64,000 bases of DNA from Rubrivivax albus (lineage in GTDB: Bacteria > Pseudomonadota > Gammaproteobacteria > Burkholderiales > Burkholderiaceae_C): contig NZ_SACT01000008.1 of NCBI RefSeq assembly GCF_004016515.1, positions 124,001-188,000 on the forward strand. Direction: 5' to 3'. Below the pieces are notes generated by a model. It made no database searches. It had not been told where the DNA came from and worked only from the letters and a program-made list of their open reading frames with translations. The position numbers were made by a program, and so were the translations under genes. The stretch's first letter is position 1. Each line of letters starts with the position of its first letter. Positions 53,509 to 63,982 of this stretch are shown piece by piece.

Positions 53509-55005
53509 ATGACCTTGCCTCACAGCCATCACACTCGCGAAGCGGAGGCGGACACCCAGCAGTTCCGCCCATCGTTCCATTTCACGCCCGCCGCGCACTG
53601 GATGAACGATCCCAACGGGATGGTGCACCACCGCGGCGTCTGGCACCTGTTCTTCCAGTACCACCCGCACAGCGCGGTCTGGGGTCCCATGCACTGGGGC
53701 CACGCCACCAGCAGCGACCTGATGCACTGGCAGGAGCAGCCCATCGCCTTGCAGCCCGATGCCCTGGGCATGATCTTCTCCGGCAGCGCCGTGGTCGACG
53801 TCGGCGACACCGCCGGCTTCGCGCGCGCTGCTGGCGTGCAGACCGTGCCGCTGGTGGCCGTGTTCACCCACCACGGCGAACGCCAGAACCCCGACGACGT
53901 CACCCACGAGAAGCAGAGCCTGGCCTGCAGCCTGGACGACGGCCTGACCTGGACGCCCTACGCCGGCAATCCGGTGCTGCGCAACCCGGGTGCGCTCGAC
54001 TTCCGCGACCCCAAGGTGCGCTGGCTGCCGGACCGCGAGCGCTGGCTGATGGTGCTGGCCGTGGGCGACCACGTGGCCTTCTACACCTCGCCCGACCTCA
54101 AGGACTGGACGCACGAGAGCGACTTCGGCGCGGGCCAGGGCGCCCACGACGGCGTGTGGGAGTGTCCCGACCTGTTTCCGCTGCAGTGTGAGGGCCGGAC
54201 ACACTGGGTGCTGCTGGTCAGCCTGGTCGAAGGTGGTCCCAACGGCGGATCGGCCACGCAGTACTTCGTCGGCGACTTCGACGGCCATCGTTTCACGGCG
54301 CCGCCCGGACCGACACGCTGGCTGGACCATGGCCCGGACAACTATGCCGGCGTGACCTGGTCCAACGCCCCCGGCGGTCGCACGGTGTTCATGGGCTGGA
54401 TGAGCAACTGGACCTACGCCCGGCAGGTGCCCACCTCGCCGTGGCGCAGCGCGATGACACTGCCGCGCGAACTGCAGCTTCGCCTTGTCGAGGGCCAGTG
54501 GCGGGTGGCGAGTCTGCCAGCGGCGGAGGTGCGGGCGGCCGAAGGCCCTGCGATGGCGATCGATCCGAGCCAGCCGCTCGACGCGGCGCTCACCGACGCG
54601 CTGCGCCTGACGGGTGGTCGCCTGGCGCTGCACCTGCATGCGCGGCAGGCAGACGGCTTCGTGCTGACGCTGGGCAATGAGGCAGGCGACCAGCTTCGGC
54701 TGGGCTTCGCCGCCGACGAGCAACGGTTCTTCATCGACCGGCGCCAGGCGGGACAGGTCGATTTTCAACCGGCCTTTGCCGACCGGCATGGCGTGCCCCG
54801 CGTCGCAACCCCCTCGGGCCTGGACCTGACGATCTACCTCGATGCCTGCTCGGTCGAACTGTTCGCCGATGGCGGGCTGTCTGTGTTGACCAGCCTGATC
54901 TTCCCACGCGCCCCTTGGGCGACGATGCGGTTCGAGGCGGGCGACGGCCTCGCGCTCGACCGGCTGACGGTGCACGCCATGCCGGCACCCGAGCGGCGCG
55001 CCTAA
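53509..55005 (+). CDS. Glycoside hydrolase family 32 (beta-fructosidase/levanase/sucrase)
   Basis: 498 residues from ATG 53509. Five-blade propeller motifs: WMNDPNG with nucleophile Asp34, FRDPKV with Asp167, WECPDLF with acid/base Glu218, plus WGHATSSDLMHW and GWMSNW. The C-terminal beta-sandwich ends SVELFADGGLSVLTSLIFPR. No signal peptide, so it acts in the cytoplasm on sucrose, raffinose or short fructans. The frame continues upstream through the rne terminator and is trimmed to the plausible ATG. It converges with the sucrose phosphorylase gene cluster across a nested inverted repeat. Confidence 0.92.
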   Translation: MTLPHSHHTREAEADTQQFRPSFHFTPAAHWMNDPNGMVHHRGVWHLFFQYHPHSAVWGPMHWGHATSSDLMHWQEQPIALQPDALGMIFSGSAVVDVGDTAGFARAAGVQTVPLVAVFTHHGERQNPDDVTHEKQSLACSLDDGLTWTPYAGNPVLRNPGALDFRDPKVRWLPDRERWLMVLAVGDHVAFYTSPDLKDWTHESDFGAGQGAHDGVWECPDLFPLQCEGRTHWVLLVSLVEGGPNGGSATQYFVGDFDGHRFTAPPGPTRWLDHGPDNYAGVTWSNAPGGRTVFMGWMSNWTYARQVPTSPWRSAMTLPRELQLRLVEGQWRVASLPAAEVRAAEGPAMAIDPSQPLDAALTDALRLTGGRLALHLHARQADGFVLTLGNEAGDQLRLGFAADEQRFFIDRRQAGQVDFQPAFADRHGVPRVATPSGLDLTIYLDACSVELFADGGLSVLTSLIFPRAPWATMRFEAGDGLALDRLTVHAMPAPERRA

Positions 55006-55010
55006 GCCAC

Positions 55011-55057
55011 CGACTGACTTCCTGCGGCCGGTTCGGTTCGGCCGGGGTGGTCAGTCG
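55011..55057. terminator. Bidirectional hairpin between convergent GH32 and HhH genes
   Basis: Outer arms CGACTGAC (55011-55018) and GTCAGTCG (55050-55057) and inner arms CGGCC (55025-55029) and GGCCG (55040-55044) form a nested stem. It overlaps the stop codon of the minus-strand gene. It likely blocks read-through from both sides; U tracts are absent. Confidence 0.5.
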
Positions 55058-55296
55058 GGAACCCCCAGCGCCCGGGCCAGCGCCCGCCGGCGATTGGCCC
55101 AGGCGCGGTTGCCCACCTGCGAACACACGGCCTTGACCACCGCGTCCAGGCCGGCACGGCGCATGGTGTCCAGCGAATCGAAACCGGCAGCCTCCAGGCG
55201 GTCGACCACCTTGGGCCCGATCTGCGGCAGGCGCAGCAGGCAGGCGCGATCGATGGCGTCGAAGCGAGGTTGGAACGCTCCAGGTTCAGCGGGCAT
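55051..55296 (-). CDS. Small helix-hairpin-helix protein
   Basis: 81 residues. LLRLPQIGPKVVDRLEAAGF is a helix-hairpin-helix with the typical G-x-G-like turn (IGPKV), and DSLDTMRRAGLDAVVKAVCS looks like a second such unit. Proteins of this size resemble pathogenicity-locus/HhH small proteins of unknown role. Its start overlaps the end of the sucrose phosphorylase gene by 11 nt, so it is the last gene of that leftward operon. Confidence 0.62.
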   Translation of the reverse strand: MPAEPGAFQPRFDAIDRACLLRLPQIGPKVVDRLEAAGFDSLDTMRRAGLDAVVKAVCSQVGNRAWANRRRALARALGVPD

Positions 55297-56749
55297 GCTC
55301 GGCCTCCACGGTCTCTTCCACCACGGTGTGCACCCGCTGGCGCAGGTCCACGTCCAGACGCAGAGCGGTGACGTCGAGGCACCAGCGCATCGACAGCCGG
55401 CCGGCTGCCGTCGGCAACAGTTCGAAACGGCCGCCGAAGGCCGGGTGCGTGTTGCGCAGCCGGATCAGGTCGCACAACGCCCGCACCACCGGCCGCTGCA
55501 GTGCCTGCGTGATCTCGCCCGGCGTGTAGTGGTGGCGATTGATGTCGCGGCCGACGCCGCTGCGCGTCAGCAGGTCCATGTCGTTCTCGCCGGCCAGCAG
55601 GCCCACGTAGTAGACCTGCGGCACGCCGGGCAGGAAGAACTGGATCGCGCGCGCCGCCAGGTAGGCGCCGTCGTCGCGGCCCAGCGCGTCATAGAAGGTG
55701 CAGTTGACCTGGTAGAGGTCGAGGTTGGACGCCGCCGCTCCGGTGGCCAACCGGCTCTGGCCGCCGCTGGCGTCGTGTATGCGCTCCACCAGCGCGTCCA
55801 GTTGCTCCGGGGCCACCAGGCCGGGTGAACCTTCGCGGTCGGCCGCATCGGCACCGATGTCGATGATGCCGATGCCGTCATGGGTGTCGAGTACCGTCAG
55901 CGCATTGCTCGGCCGCAGGCCGATCCAGCGGGCCAGCGGGGCGCCGTCGCCGGCGTGCAACGCGTGCAGCACCAGCGGAGGCAACGCGAAGTCGTAGACC
56001 CAGTCCACCTGGCGTGCGATCTCGATCTGGCGCTGGTAGTAGGCGTGGATCTCCACCAGCACCTCGATGCCCAGCGCGCGTGCGCGGGCGGCGAAGTCGC
56101 CGATGAACGCGAAGGTCTCCGGCATCATGAAGCTGCTGGCGCCGGCCTTCTTGATGGCGTAACCCACGGCGTCCAGCCGCACCATGCGGATGCCGCTATC
56201 GGCCAGTGTCTGCAGGATGCCGTCGAGGTACGCGCGGCCCTGCGGGTGGTGCACCGCGATGTCGATCTGCTGCGGCGTGAAGGTCGTCCACAGCAGGCGC
56301 TTGCTGCCGTCGCCCAGCGTCACCGGCGCAAACGGCAGGCCGGGGCGGGGGCGGTAGATGGCCATCAGGTCCGCCTCTCGCGCGCCCTGCGGGAACACCG
56401 CGTCGTAGGTCAGGAACAGGCCGGCATAGGGCGACGCATCGCCCCGGGCCCGCCAGTCCTGGAACTGCGGCGAATCCGACGACATGTGGTTGACGATGAC
56501 GTCGGCCATCACGTCCACGTCGGCACTCAGCCGGCGGATGGCCGACCAGTCGCCCAGGCGCGGGTCCACCAGGGTGTGGTCGATGGGGTCGAAACCGGCG
56601 TCGGCGCCGTCGATGGGGTGGAAGAACGGCAGCAGGTGCACCCCGCCGAACAGGCCCTTGAGCTCGCCGCCCAGCAGCGTGCGCAGGGCATCGAGGTCGC
56701 CGCCACCCAGGCGGTCGACATAGGTGATCAACTGGACCTGGTTCTTCAT
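55286..56749 (-). CDS. Sucrose phosphorylase (GH13 subfamily 18)
   Basis: 487 residues, family length. The N-terminus QLITYVDRLGGGDLDALRTL with FGGVHLLPFFHPIDGADAGF and DPIDHTLVDPRLGDW is diagnostic. The nucleophile is Asp193 (RMVRLDAVGYAIKK) and the acid/base Glu233 (EVLVEIHAYY); LDTHDGIGIIDIG supplies the transition-state Asp. It converts sucrose and phosphate to glucose-1-phosphate and fructose (or a related glucoside). Its ATG overlaps the transporter stop as ATGA. Confidence 0.93.
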   Translation of the reverse strand: MKNQVQLITYVDRLGGGDLDALRTLLGGELKGLFGGVHLLPFFHPIDGADAGFDPIDHTLVDPRLGDWSAIRRLSADVDVMADVIVNHMSSDSPQFQDWRARGDASPYAGLFLTYDAVFPQGAREADLMAIYRPRPGLPFAPVTLGDGSKRLLWTTFTPQQIDIAVHHPQGRAYLDGILQTLADSGIRMVRLDAVGYAIKKAGASSFMMPETFAFIGDFAARARALGIEVLVEIHAYYQRQIEIARQVDWVYDFALPPLVLHALHAGDGAPLARWIGLRPSNALTVLDTHDGIGIIDIGADAADREGSPGLVAPEQLDALVERIHDASGGQSRLATGAAASNLDLYQVNCTFYDALGRDDGAYLAARAIQFFLPGVPQVYYVGLLAGENDMDLLTRSGVGRDINRHHYTPGEITQALQRPVVRALCDLIRLRNTHPAFGGRFELLPTAAGRLSMRWCLDVTALRLDVDLRQRVHTVVEETVEAEHAR

Positions 56750-58038
56750 GATGGGGTTCGCACGCGCAGCACGGCCACGGCGGCCAGGGCCAGCAGCACG
56801 CCGGCGAGCCGGATCACGTTGTCGGGTTGGCCGCCGAGCAGGCTGTCGTAGATCAGCGGCAGCGTGAGCGCCTGGATGATCATCGGGATGACGATGAACA
56901 TGTTGAAGATGCCCATGTAGACGCCGGCGCGCTCGGCCGGGATGCTGCCGGCCAGCAGCACGTAGGGGTTGCCCATGATGCTGGCCCACGCCAGGCCGAC
57001 GCCGATCATGGGGATGAACAGCAGCCACTTGTCGCGGATACCCGGCAGCATCCACAGGCCCACCGCAGCCAGCGCCAGGCAGCTGGCGTGCATGGCCTTG
57101 GCACCGAAGCGGCGCGTGAACGGCACCATGGCAAACGCCGCGATGAAGGCCACGAAGTTGTAGAAGCCGCCGATCTGGCCGTTGAGCAGGCCGGCATCGC
57201 GGAAGCCGGTGGAGGTGGGGTCGCTGGTGTCGAACATCGTGCGCGCCAGCGCCGGCACGATGTAGATCCAGTAGCAGGTCATGCCGTACCACTGGAACAG
57301 CGCCATCCACCACAGGCGGCGCATGGTGATGGGCATGGTCTTCACCGCGTCCCAGATCTCCGCCAGGATGGCGCCGGCGCTGCGGCTCTGCGCATTCAGC
57401 GCGGCCCGCTCTTCGTCGGACATCGGCAGCTCGGGCACCTTCTTCACCGACCAGTAGACGGTGGTGAACGACAGCAGCGCGCCGATCATGAAGGCCGCGA
57501 TGGTGACCTGGGGGATGTGGTTGTCGCCCACCGCGTCCTTGTTCATGCCCAGCCACACCAGCACGCTGGGCGCCAGGTAGGCCATGGTCTGCGCCAGGCC
57601 GGTGAAGGCGCTCTGCGTGAGGAAGCCCTGGGCGTGCTGATCGGGGTTGAGGCGGTCGCTCACGTAGGCGCGGTAAGGCTCCATCGTGATGTTGTTGGCC
57701 GCGTCCAGGATCCACAGCAGCGACGCGGCGAACCACAGCGCCGGGCTGAAGGGCATGGCGATCAGCCCCAGGCTGCAGAGGATGGCGCCGATCAGGAAGT
57801 ACGGCGTGCGGCGGCCATGTTTGCTGCCGGTGCGGTCGGACAGCGCGCCGACGATGGGCTGCACGATGAGCCCGGTGACCGGCCCGGCCAGCCACAACAG
57901 CGGCAGGCTCTTGCCGTCCGCGCCCAGGTAGGCGTAGATGGGGCTCATGTTGGCCTGCTGCAGGCCAAAGCTGAACTGGATGCCGAAGAAGCCGACATTC
58001 ATGTTCAGGATCTGCCAGAACGACAGGCGCGGTTTCAT
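56746..58038 (-). CDS. MFS sugar transporter (sucrose/oligosaccharide-like)
   Basis: 430 residues from ATG 58038, with about 12 membrane helices. The MFS loop signature is GALSDRTGSKHGRRTPYFLI, preceded by IQFSFGLQQANMSPIYAYLG, a pattern shared with plant-type and bacterial sucrose/maltose carriers. The coupled downstream sucrose phosphorylase makes sucrose uptake the likely role. The longer start at 58113 would place codons on the operator and is disfavoured. Confidence 0.86.
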   Translation of the reverse strand: MKPRLSFWQILNMNVGFFGIQFSFGLQQANMSPIYAYLGADGKSLPLLWLAGPVTGLIVQPIVGALSDRTGSKHGRRTPYFLIGAILCSLGLIAMPFSPALWFAASLLWILDAANNITMEPYRAYVSDRLNPDQHAQGFLTQSAFTGLAQTMAYLAPSVLVWLGMNKDAVGDNHIPQVTIAAFMIGALLSFTTVYWSVKKVPELPMSDEERAALNAQSRSAGAILAEIWDAVKTMPITMRRLWWMALFQWYGMTCYWIYIVPALARTMFDTSDPTSTGFRDAGLLNGQIGGFYNFVAFIAAFAMVPFTRRFGAKAMHASCLALAAVGLWMLPGIRDKWLLFIPMIGVGLAWASIMGNPYVLLAGSIPAERAGVYMGIFNMFIVIPMIIQALTLPLIYDSLLGGQPDNVIRLAGVLLALAAVAVLRVRTPS

Positions 58039-58085
58039 TTCGACATGCTCGTGGCCTCGGGGAGAGGGCCGAAGGTTAAGCGGCA

Positions 58086-58101
58086 ATGCAATCGTTTGCA
58101 T
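58086..58101. promoter_or_regulatory. LacI/GalR-type operator 1
   Basis: ATGCAA-TCGT-TTGCAT, a perfect 6-bp-arm palindrome 48 nt upstream of the transporter ATG. The CAATCGTTTG core is typical of LacI-family sites. Site 2 at 58143-58156 carries the same core in the other orientation, with centres 56 bp apart. Confidence 0.75.
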
Positions 58102-58142
58102 ACTCGCTTTCACCTATTCAAGAGGCGTCGGTTTCCCCTCTC

Positions 58143-58156
58143 GGCAAACGATTGCC
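58143..58156. promoter_or_regulatory. LacI/GalR-type operator 2
   Basis: GGCAA-ACGA-TTGCC, arms perfect over 5 bp, core CAAACGATTG complementary to operator 1. The pair suggests cooperative binding or looping over the sucrose transporter promoter. The cognate LacI-type regulator gene is not in this window. Confidence 0.72.
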
Positions 58157-58209
58157 AAGATTCCGCATCAGGCCCGGCAGGTGCGCCAGACCGGGCGCGC
58201 CGGCTCAGA

Positions 58210-59493
58210 TCACCCAGCCGGCACGCTCAGCCCCCCTGGCGCCCAGGCCGACGCACCGGCTGCCGCCTGGCAGACCCAGACGCTGCCGGTTTCGCCTTCC
58301 GGTGACCGGTACTGCCGCTGCACCGCGTCGCGCACCGCCGCCACGGCCGCGGCCGGCAACAGGGCCACGACGCAGCCGCCGAAGCCGCCGCCGGTCATGC
58401 GCGCCCCGCCCTGCCCCTGCGCATGGACGGCGATGGCCTGCCGCAGCACCGCCACCAGCTGGTCGATGGCCGGCACGGTGATCTCGAAGTCGTCGCGCAT
58501 CGACTGGTGCGATTCGGCCATCCAGCGGCCCATGGCCCGCAGGTCGCCGACGGCCAGCGCCGCGGCGGCAGCCTGGGTGCGCGCGTTTTCCGTGACCACG
58601 TGGCGCGCGCGGCGCGCCACCAGCGGCGCCAGGCCCGCGGCACGACGTGGGTCCTCCAGCGTGGACAGGTCCAGATCGCGCAGCGCCGGCACGCCGAAGT
58701 GCGCCGCCGCCGCCTCGCACTGCTGGCGGCGCTCGTTGTAGGCGCTGTCCACCAGGCCGCGACGCACGCGGCTGTGCACGATCATCACCGCCACGTCGGG
58801 TGGCAGCGGCACCGGCTGCACCGCCAGACTGCGGCAGTCGATCAGCACCGCGTGGCCGGCGGCGCCGCGGGCCGAGACCAGCTGGTCCATGATGCCGCAG
58901 CGGCAGCCGACGAAACGGTTTTCCGCCAGCTGCGCCAGCTGCGCCACGCGCGTGGCATCCGGTGCAACCTGCGGCCCCAGGCCCTGCAGCGTCTTCATCG
59001 CCTGGCCGACGGCCACCTCCAGCGCGGCGGAAGACGACAGCCCCGCACCCTGCGGCACGTTGCCGGCGATCGCCATGTCGGCGCCGGCCAGTGGCACGCC
59101 GTCGGCACGCAGGGCCTGCAGCATGCCGCGCACGTAGTCGGTCCAGCCGCGGCCCGCGTGATGCGTGATCTCGGCGTCGAGGTCGATGATGTCCAGCGCC
59201 GGGGGAGCCGTAGCGCCGCCCGGCGATATGTCAGCCTGGTCGCCGGCCAAGTCGGCAGCCAGCACGCGCAGGGTGCGGTCGGCGCGAGGACGCAGCGCGA
59301 TCAGCGTATGCCGGTCGATGGCACAGGGCAGCACGAAGCCGTCGTTGTAGTCGGTGTGCTCGCCGATCAGGTTGACGCGGCCCGGCGCCTGCACCCACAG
59401 GCTGGGCACACCGCCGAAGACGTGCACGAAGGCGTCCAGCGCGCGCCGCTGCAGCGCGGGGTCGACGAGGTCGGATGCAGTGGCGTTGGTCAT
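58210..59493 (-). CDS. galK: Galactokinase
   Basis: 427 residues from ATG 59493. GHMP-kinase features: substrate signature VQAPGRVNLIGEHTDYNDGF, ATP-binding VPQGAGLSSSAALEVAVGQA and the C-terminal GGARMTGGGFGGCVVALLP. ENRFVGCRCGIMDQ includes the catalytic Asp region. Its start overlaps the galT stop (ATGA). It phosphorylates galactose released by the GH36 enzyme encoded upstream. Slightly longer than the ~380-390 family norm, with an Ala-rich insertion and C-terminus. Confidence 0.93.
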   Translation of the reverse strand: MTNATASDLVDPALQRRALDAFVHVFGGVPSLWVQAPGRVNLIGEHTDYNDGFVLPCAIDRHTLIALRPRADRTLRVLAADLAGDQADISPGGATAPPALDIIDLDAEITHHAGRGWTDYVRGMLQALRADGVPLAGADMAIAGNVPQGAGLSSSAALEVAVGQAMKTLQGLGPQVAPDATRVAQLAQLAENRFVGCRCGIMDQLVSARGAAGHAVLIDCRSLAVQPVPLPPDVAVMIVHSRVRRGLVDSAYNERRQQCEAAAAHFGVPALRDLDLSTLEDPRRAAGLAPLVARRARHVVTENARTQAAAAALAVGDLRAMGRWMAESHQSMRDDFEITVPAIDQLVAVLRQAIAVHAQGQGGARMTGGGFGGCVVALLPAAAVAAVRDAVQRQYRSPEGETGSVWVCQAAAGASAWAPGGLSVPAG

Positions 59494-60563
59494 GCAGTGG
59501 CGGAATGGCGGTAGTGCTGCGCCGGCACGGCGCGCAGCCGCGCGGCGGCCTGCTCGGGTGTCAGGTCGCGCTGGGCCTGGGCCAGCATCTCGAAGCCGAC
59601 CATGAACTTGCGCACCGTGGCCGACCGCAGCAGCGGGGGGTAGAAGTGGGCGTGGAGCTGCCAGTGCGCCGTCGAGTCCGGCGGCTCCACCGGTCCCGAA
59701 GAGAACGGCGCGCCGTGCCAGCCCATCGAGTACGGGAAGGCGCACTGGAACAGGTTGTCGTAGCGCGCGGTGAGTTCGCGCAGCGCCGCGGCCAGGCTGT
59801 CGCGCTGGGTTGCCGTCAGCTGCGGCAGGCGCTGGACGGCAAAACGCGGCAGCAGCAGGGTCTCGAAGGGCCAGGTGGCCCACCAGGGCACGATGGCCAG
59901 CCAGTCGGCATTGGCCACCACCACGCGCTCACCGCTGGCCAGCTCGCGGTCGGCCAGATCCAGCAGCATGGACCGACCGTGTTGCGCCACGTAGGTGGCC
60001 TGCGACGCGTCCTCCGCGGCCGGCTCATCGGGCACATGGCCGCTGGCCCAGACCTGCCCATGCGGATGCGGGTTGCTGCAACCCATCATCTCGCCCTTGT
60101 TCTCGAACACCTGCACCCAGCGCCAGTGGCGGCCCAGGTCCTCGCACTGCGTGGCCCAGGTGTCGACGACGGCCCGCACTTCGGCCAGGCTCAGTTCCGG
60201 CAGCGTGCGCGCATGGTCGGGTGAGAAGCAGATGACGCGGCTGATGCCGCGCGCCGGCTGCAGGTCGTACAGCGGGTCGGGCGCCGCGTCGGCCGCTGGC
60301 GCAGGGGTGTCGGCGGTCAGCGCGGCGAAGTCGTTGTCGAAGACGTAGGGGCCGCGGTAATCCGGGTTCCGCTCGCCATTGACCCGCAGATTGCCGGCGC
60401 AGAGGTAGCAGGCCGGGTCATGGGTGAGGCGCGGGCTGTCGGGCGCCGCTTCCTGCGCGCCCTGCCAGGGCCGCTTGGCACGGTGGGGCGACACCAGCAC
60501 CCAGCGGCCGGTGAGCGGGTTGCGCCGGCGGTGCGGGTGTTCGGTGGGGTCGAAGGTGGTCAT
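59490..60563 (-). CDS. galT: Galactose-1-phosphate uridylyltransferase
   Basis: 357 residues from ATG 60563. RRRNPLTGRWVLVSPHRAKR, zinc ligands in CYLCAGN, active-site motif GCSNPHPHGQVWAS with the nucleophilic His, and the second half QLHAHFYPPLLRSATVRKFM. It transfers UMP from UDP-glucose to galactose-1-phosphate (Leloir pathway). No galE lies in the window. A longer open frame upstream overlaps the alpha-galactosidase gene and is rejected. It follows that gene by 19 nt. Confidence 0.94.
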   Translation of the reverse strand: MTTFDPTEHPHRRRNPLTGRWVLVSPHRAKRPWQGAQEAAPDSPRLTHDPACYLCAGNLRVNGERNPDYRGPYVFDNDFAALTADTPAPAADAAPDPLYDLQPARGISRVICFSPDHARTLPELSLAEVRAVVDTWATQCEDLGRHWRWVQVFENKGEMMGCSNPHPHGQVWASGHVPDEPAAEDASQATYVAQHGRSMLLDLADRELASGERVVVANADWLAIVPWWATWPFETLLLPRFAVQRLPQLTATQRDSLAAALRELTARYDNLFQCAFPYSMGWHGAPFSSGPVEPPDSTAHWQLHAHFYPPLLRSATVRKFMVGFEMLAQAQRDLTPEQAAARLRAVPAQHYRHSATA

Positions 60564-60582
60564 GCGGCGCGCTCCTGCCCCA

Positions 60583-62784
60583 TCAAGCCGCGGCGGCGCC
60601 AGGCTGGCGGTGCACACGCCGCAGATGCAGCATCCAGGCGCTTTCGGCCTGCATGCGCGGTGCCGGCAGGCCAGCGGCGACCAGCCAGCCGCCGGCCATG
60701 CGCACGCCGTCGCCGGTGCGCAGCGCCTCGTGCAGCGGGTCGGTGGCCCAGAGCTCGTGCGTGCGCTCTTCGCCGGGTGGCGAGACCTGCACCACCTGGT
60801 AGTCGGCATTGCGCGCCAGCATGGGCAGCGGCAGGGTCGGCGCCGCGCGCCGCGTGCTGGGCTGCAGGCGGTAGACCAGCAGCAGCAGTTCGTCGGCGGC
60901 CGCGTCGCCATGCGCCTGCCAGACCACACCGTCGCCCGCATCGCCGCGCCACACGCGGCCCTGGTGCAGGCGATGTCGCCATTGTTTGTAGAGCGAAATC
61001 CAGCCGGCCAGCGTTTGCCGCGCGGCATCGTCGAGCTGGCGCACGTCCAGTTCCACGCCCAGGTGGCCGGGCAGCGCCACGGCCGCGCGGAAGGCCATCG
61101 ACTGGCTGCGGCCGGTGGTGTGTGCCGGTGCCGTGCCCACGTGGGCGCCCATGATCTCGGGCGGGAAGAACTGCAGGAAACCGCGCTGGATGTCGACCCG
61201 CGACAGCGCGTCGATGCAGTCGCTGGTCCAGACCCGGTGCGTGTGGCGCAGTACACCGAAGTCGATGCGGCCGCCGCCGCCGGAGCAGCTCTCGATCTCC
61301 ACCTCGGGGTGGGCCTGGCGCACACGGTCCATGAGCGCCCACGCGGCCAGGGCCTGCGCGCGGTAGACCGGCTGGCCGTCGCGCCCGGCGGCGATGAGGT
61401 CGCGGTTGTGGTCCCACTTGATGTAGTCCACGCGCACGCTGCGCAGCACGGCATCGATCTTCTCGAACAGGTAGTCCGACACCTCGGGCCGGGCGATGTC
61501 CAGCACCAGCTGGTTGCGCGCCGTCACGCGCGGCAGGCCATCCACGTGCAGCGCCCAGTCGGGGTGGGCGCGGTAGAGATCGCTGTCGGGGTTGACCATC
61601 TCCGGCTCGAACCAGAGGCCGAAGCCCATGCCCAGGCCGTGCACATGGTCCACCAGCGACGCCAGGCCCTGCGGGTACTTGCCGGCGTCGGGCCACCAGT
61701 CGCCTAAGGCGGCGCGATCGTGGTGGCGGCCGTGGAACCAGCCGTCGTCCAGCACGTAACGCTCCACACCCACGGCCGCAGCGGCATCGGCCAGGGCCTT
61801 GAGGTCGTCCAGCTTGTGGTCGAAGTACAGTGCTTCCCAGGTGTTGAGGTGCACCGGGCGTGGCCGCATGGCGCCACCGGGCCAGGTCATGCGCCCACGC
61901 AGCGTGGTGTGGAAGCGCGCCGACAGGCCGTCCAGCCCGTCGTCGGCACAGGCCGCCAGCAGCTCCGGCGTCTGCAGCACCGCGCCCGGGGCCAGCCGGC
62001 CTTCGCCCGGCGCCAGCCATTCGCCCAGCTGCCATTGGTAGAGGCCGTCGTGCAGCCACTCGATGCTCTGCTGGTGGTTGCCCGACCAGGCCAGGTGCGC
62101 ACCGTAGGCCACGCCGTGCTGGTGGTCGGTGCCGGGCAGGGTGACGACGGCCGACGGGTGGCAGTCGTGGCTGGTGCGCCCGCGCCGGCTCTCGCGCCGC
62201 CACAGGCTGCGGCCGAGCAGGTCGCGCTGGGCCAGGAACTCCTGCAGGTGCTGGCCGGCGTAGCTGTGCACCGCCTCGGCCTGCGGTGGCAGCAGCAGCG
62301 TGCCCGCGGCCAGCCACTGCACATCGAGCACGTCGGTGCCCAGGTTGTGCAGCGCGCTGCGCACGCTCAGCACATCGGTGGCCGCGTCCAGGTCCAGCGT
62401 GATGGCCAGCCGCAGCTGGGCGACGGGGTCGTGCAGGTCTAGGCGCAGCGCCTGGGTCGGGCGCAGCCAATGTGCCTCGCAGGTCGCCCAGCGCTGGGCG
62501 AAGTGCCGGCCGTCACGGTGGGCCAGCAGCGCACTCTGGCCGAACCAGCCGCTGCCGAAACTGGGCGCGACGGTGAAGGGGAAGTCCTGGTCGGGCGCGA
62601 ACGAGGACACCGGCCGCGTCTGGCGCAGCGGTGTGGCCGGCAGGGCAGCGTCGGCCAGGCGCGGGCCCCAGTAGCGCCACAGCGGGGCCTCGTCGCCATG
62701 GTGCTCCAGGACCAGGCTGCTGCGGCGGCTGTGCAGCACCAGCCAGGGGCTCGACGGGGTGGAGGGTGAGGATGGGTCTTGCAT
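60583..62784 (-). CDS. Alpha-galactosidase (GH36)
   Basis: 733 residues, family length. Nucleophile Asp458 in DYIKWDHNRDL, acid/base Asp522 in VWTSDCIDAL, substrate loop ESCSGGGGRIDFG and GFGLWFEPEMVNPDSDLY. The N-terminal beta-supersandwich and C-terminal Greek-key domains complete the fold. No signal peptide, so raffinose or melibiose must be imported first, consistent with the ABC ATPase gene 49 nt upstream. Products are galactose (to GalK/GalT) and, from raffinose, sucrose (to sucrose phosphorylase or GH32). Confidence 0.94.
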   Translation of the reverse strand: MQDPSSPSTPSSPWLVLHSRRSSLVLEHHGDEAPLWRYWGPRLADAALPATPLRQTRPVSSFAPDQDFPFTVAPSFGSGWFGQSALLAHRDGRHFAQRWATCEAHWLRPTQALRLDLHDPVAQLRLAITLDLDAATDVLSVRSALHNLGTDVLDVQWLAAGTLLLPPQAEAVHSYAGQHLQEFLAQRDLLGRSLWRRESRRGRTSHDCHPSAVVTLPGTDHQHGVAYGAHLAWSGNHQQSIEWLHDGLYQWQLGEWLAPGEGRLAPGAVLQTPELLAACADDGLDGLSARFHTTLRGRMTWPGGAMRPRPVHLNTWEALYFDHKLDDLKALADAAAAVGVERYVLDDGWFHGRHHDRAALGDWWPDAGKYPQGLASLVDHVHGLGMGFGLWFEPEMVNPDSDLYRAHPDWALHVDGLPRVTARNQLVLDIARPEVSDYLFEKIDAVLRSVRVDYIKWDHNRDLIAAGRDGQPVYRAQALAAWALMDRVRQAHPEVEIESCSGGGGRIDFGVLRHTHRVWTSDCIDALSRVDIQRGFLQFFPPEIMGAHVGTAPAHTTGRSQSMAFRAAVALPGHLGVELDVRQLDDAARQTLAGWISLYKQWRHRLHQGRVWRGDAGDGVVWQAHGDAAADELLLLVYRLQPSTRRAAPTLPLPMLARNADYQVVQVSPPGEERTHELWATDPLHEALRTGDGVRMAGGWLVAAGLPAPRMQAESAWMLHLRRVHRQPGAAAA

Positions 62785-62833
62785 GGCGTTGGATGTCTTG
62801 GAGCGGGCAGCAGGGTCTGCGCGTCAGGCGAGG

Positions 62834-63982
<1,149 letters not shown>

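Noticed and set aside
50419..54975. 1518-residue minus-strand open frame across rne and the GH32 gene
   Set aside because: Spans two unrelated well-supported genes on the other strand; composition is that of a GC-driven shadow.
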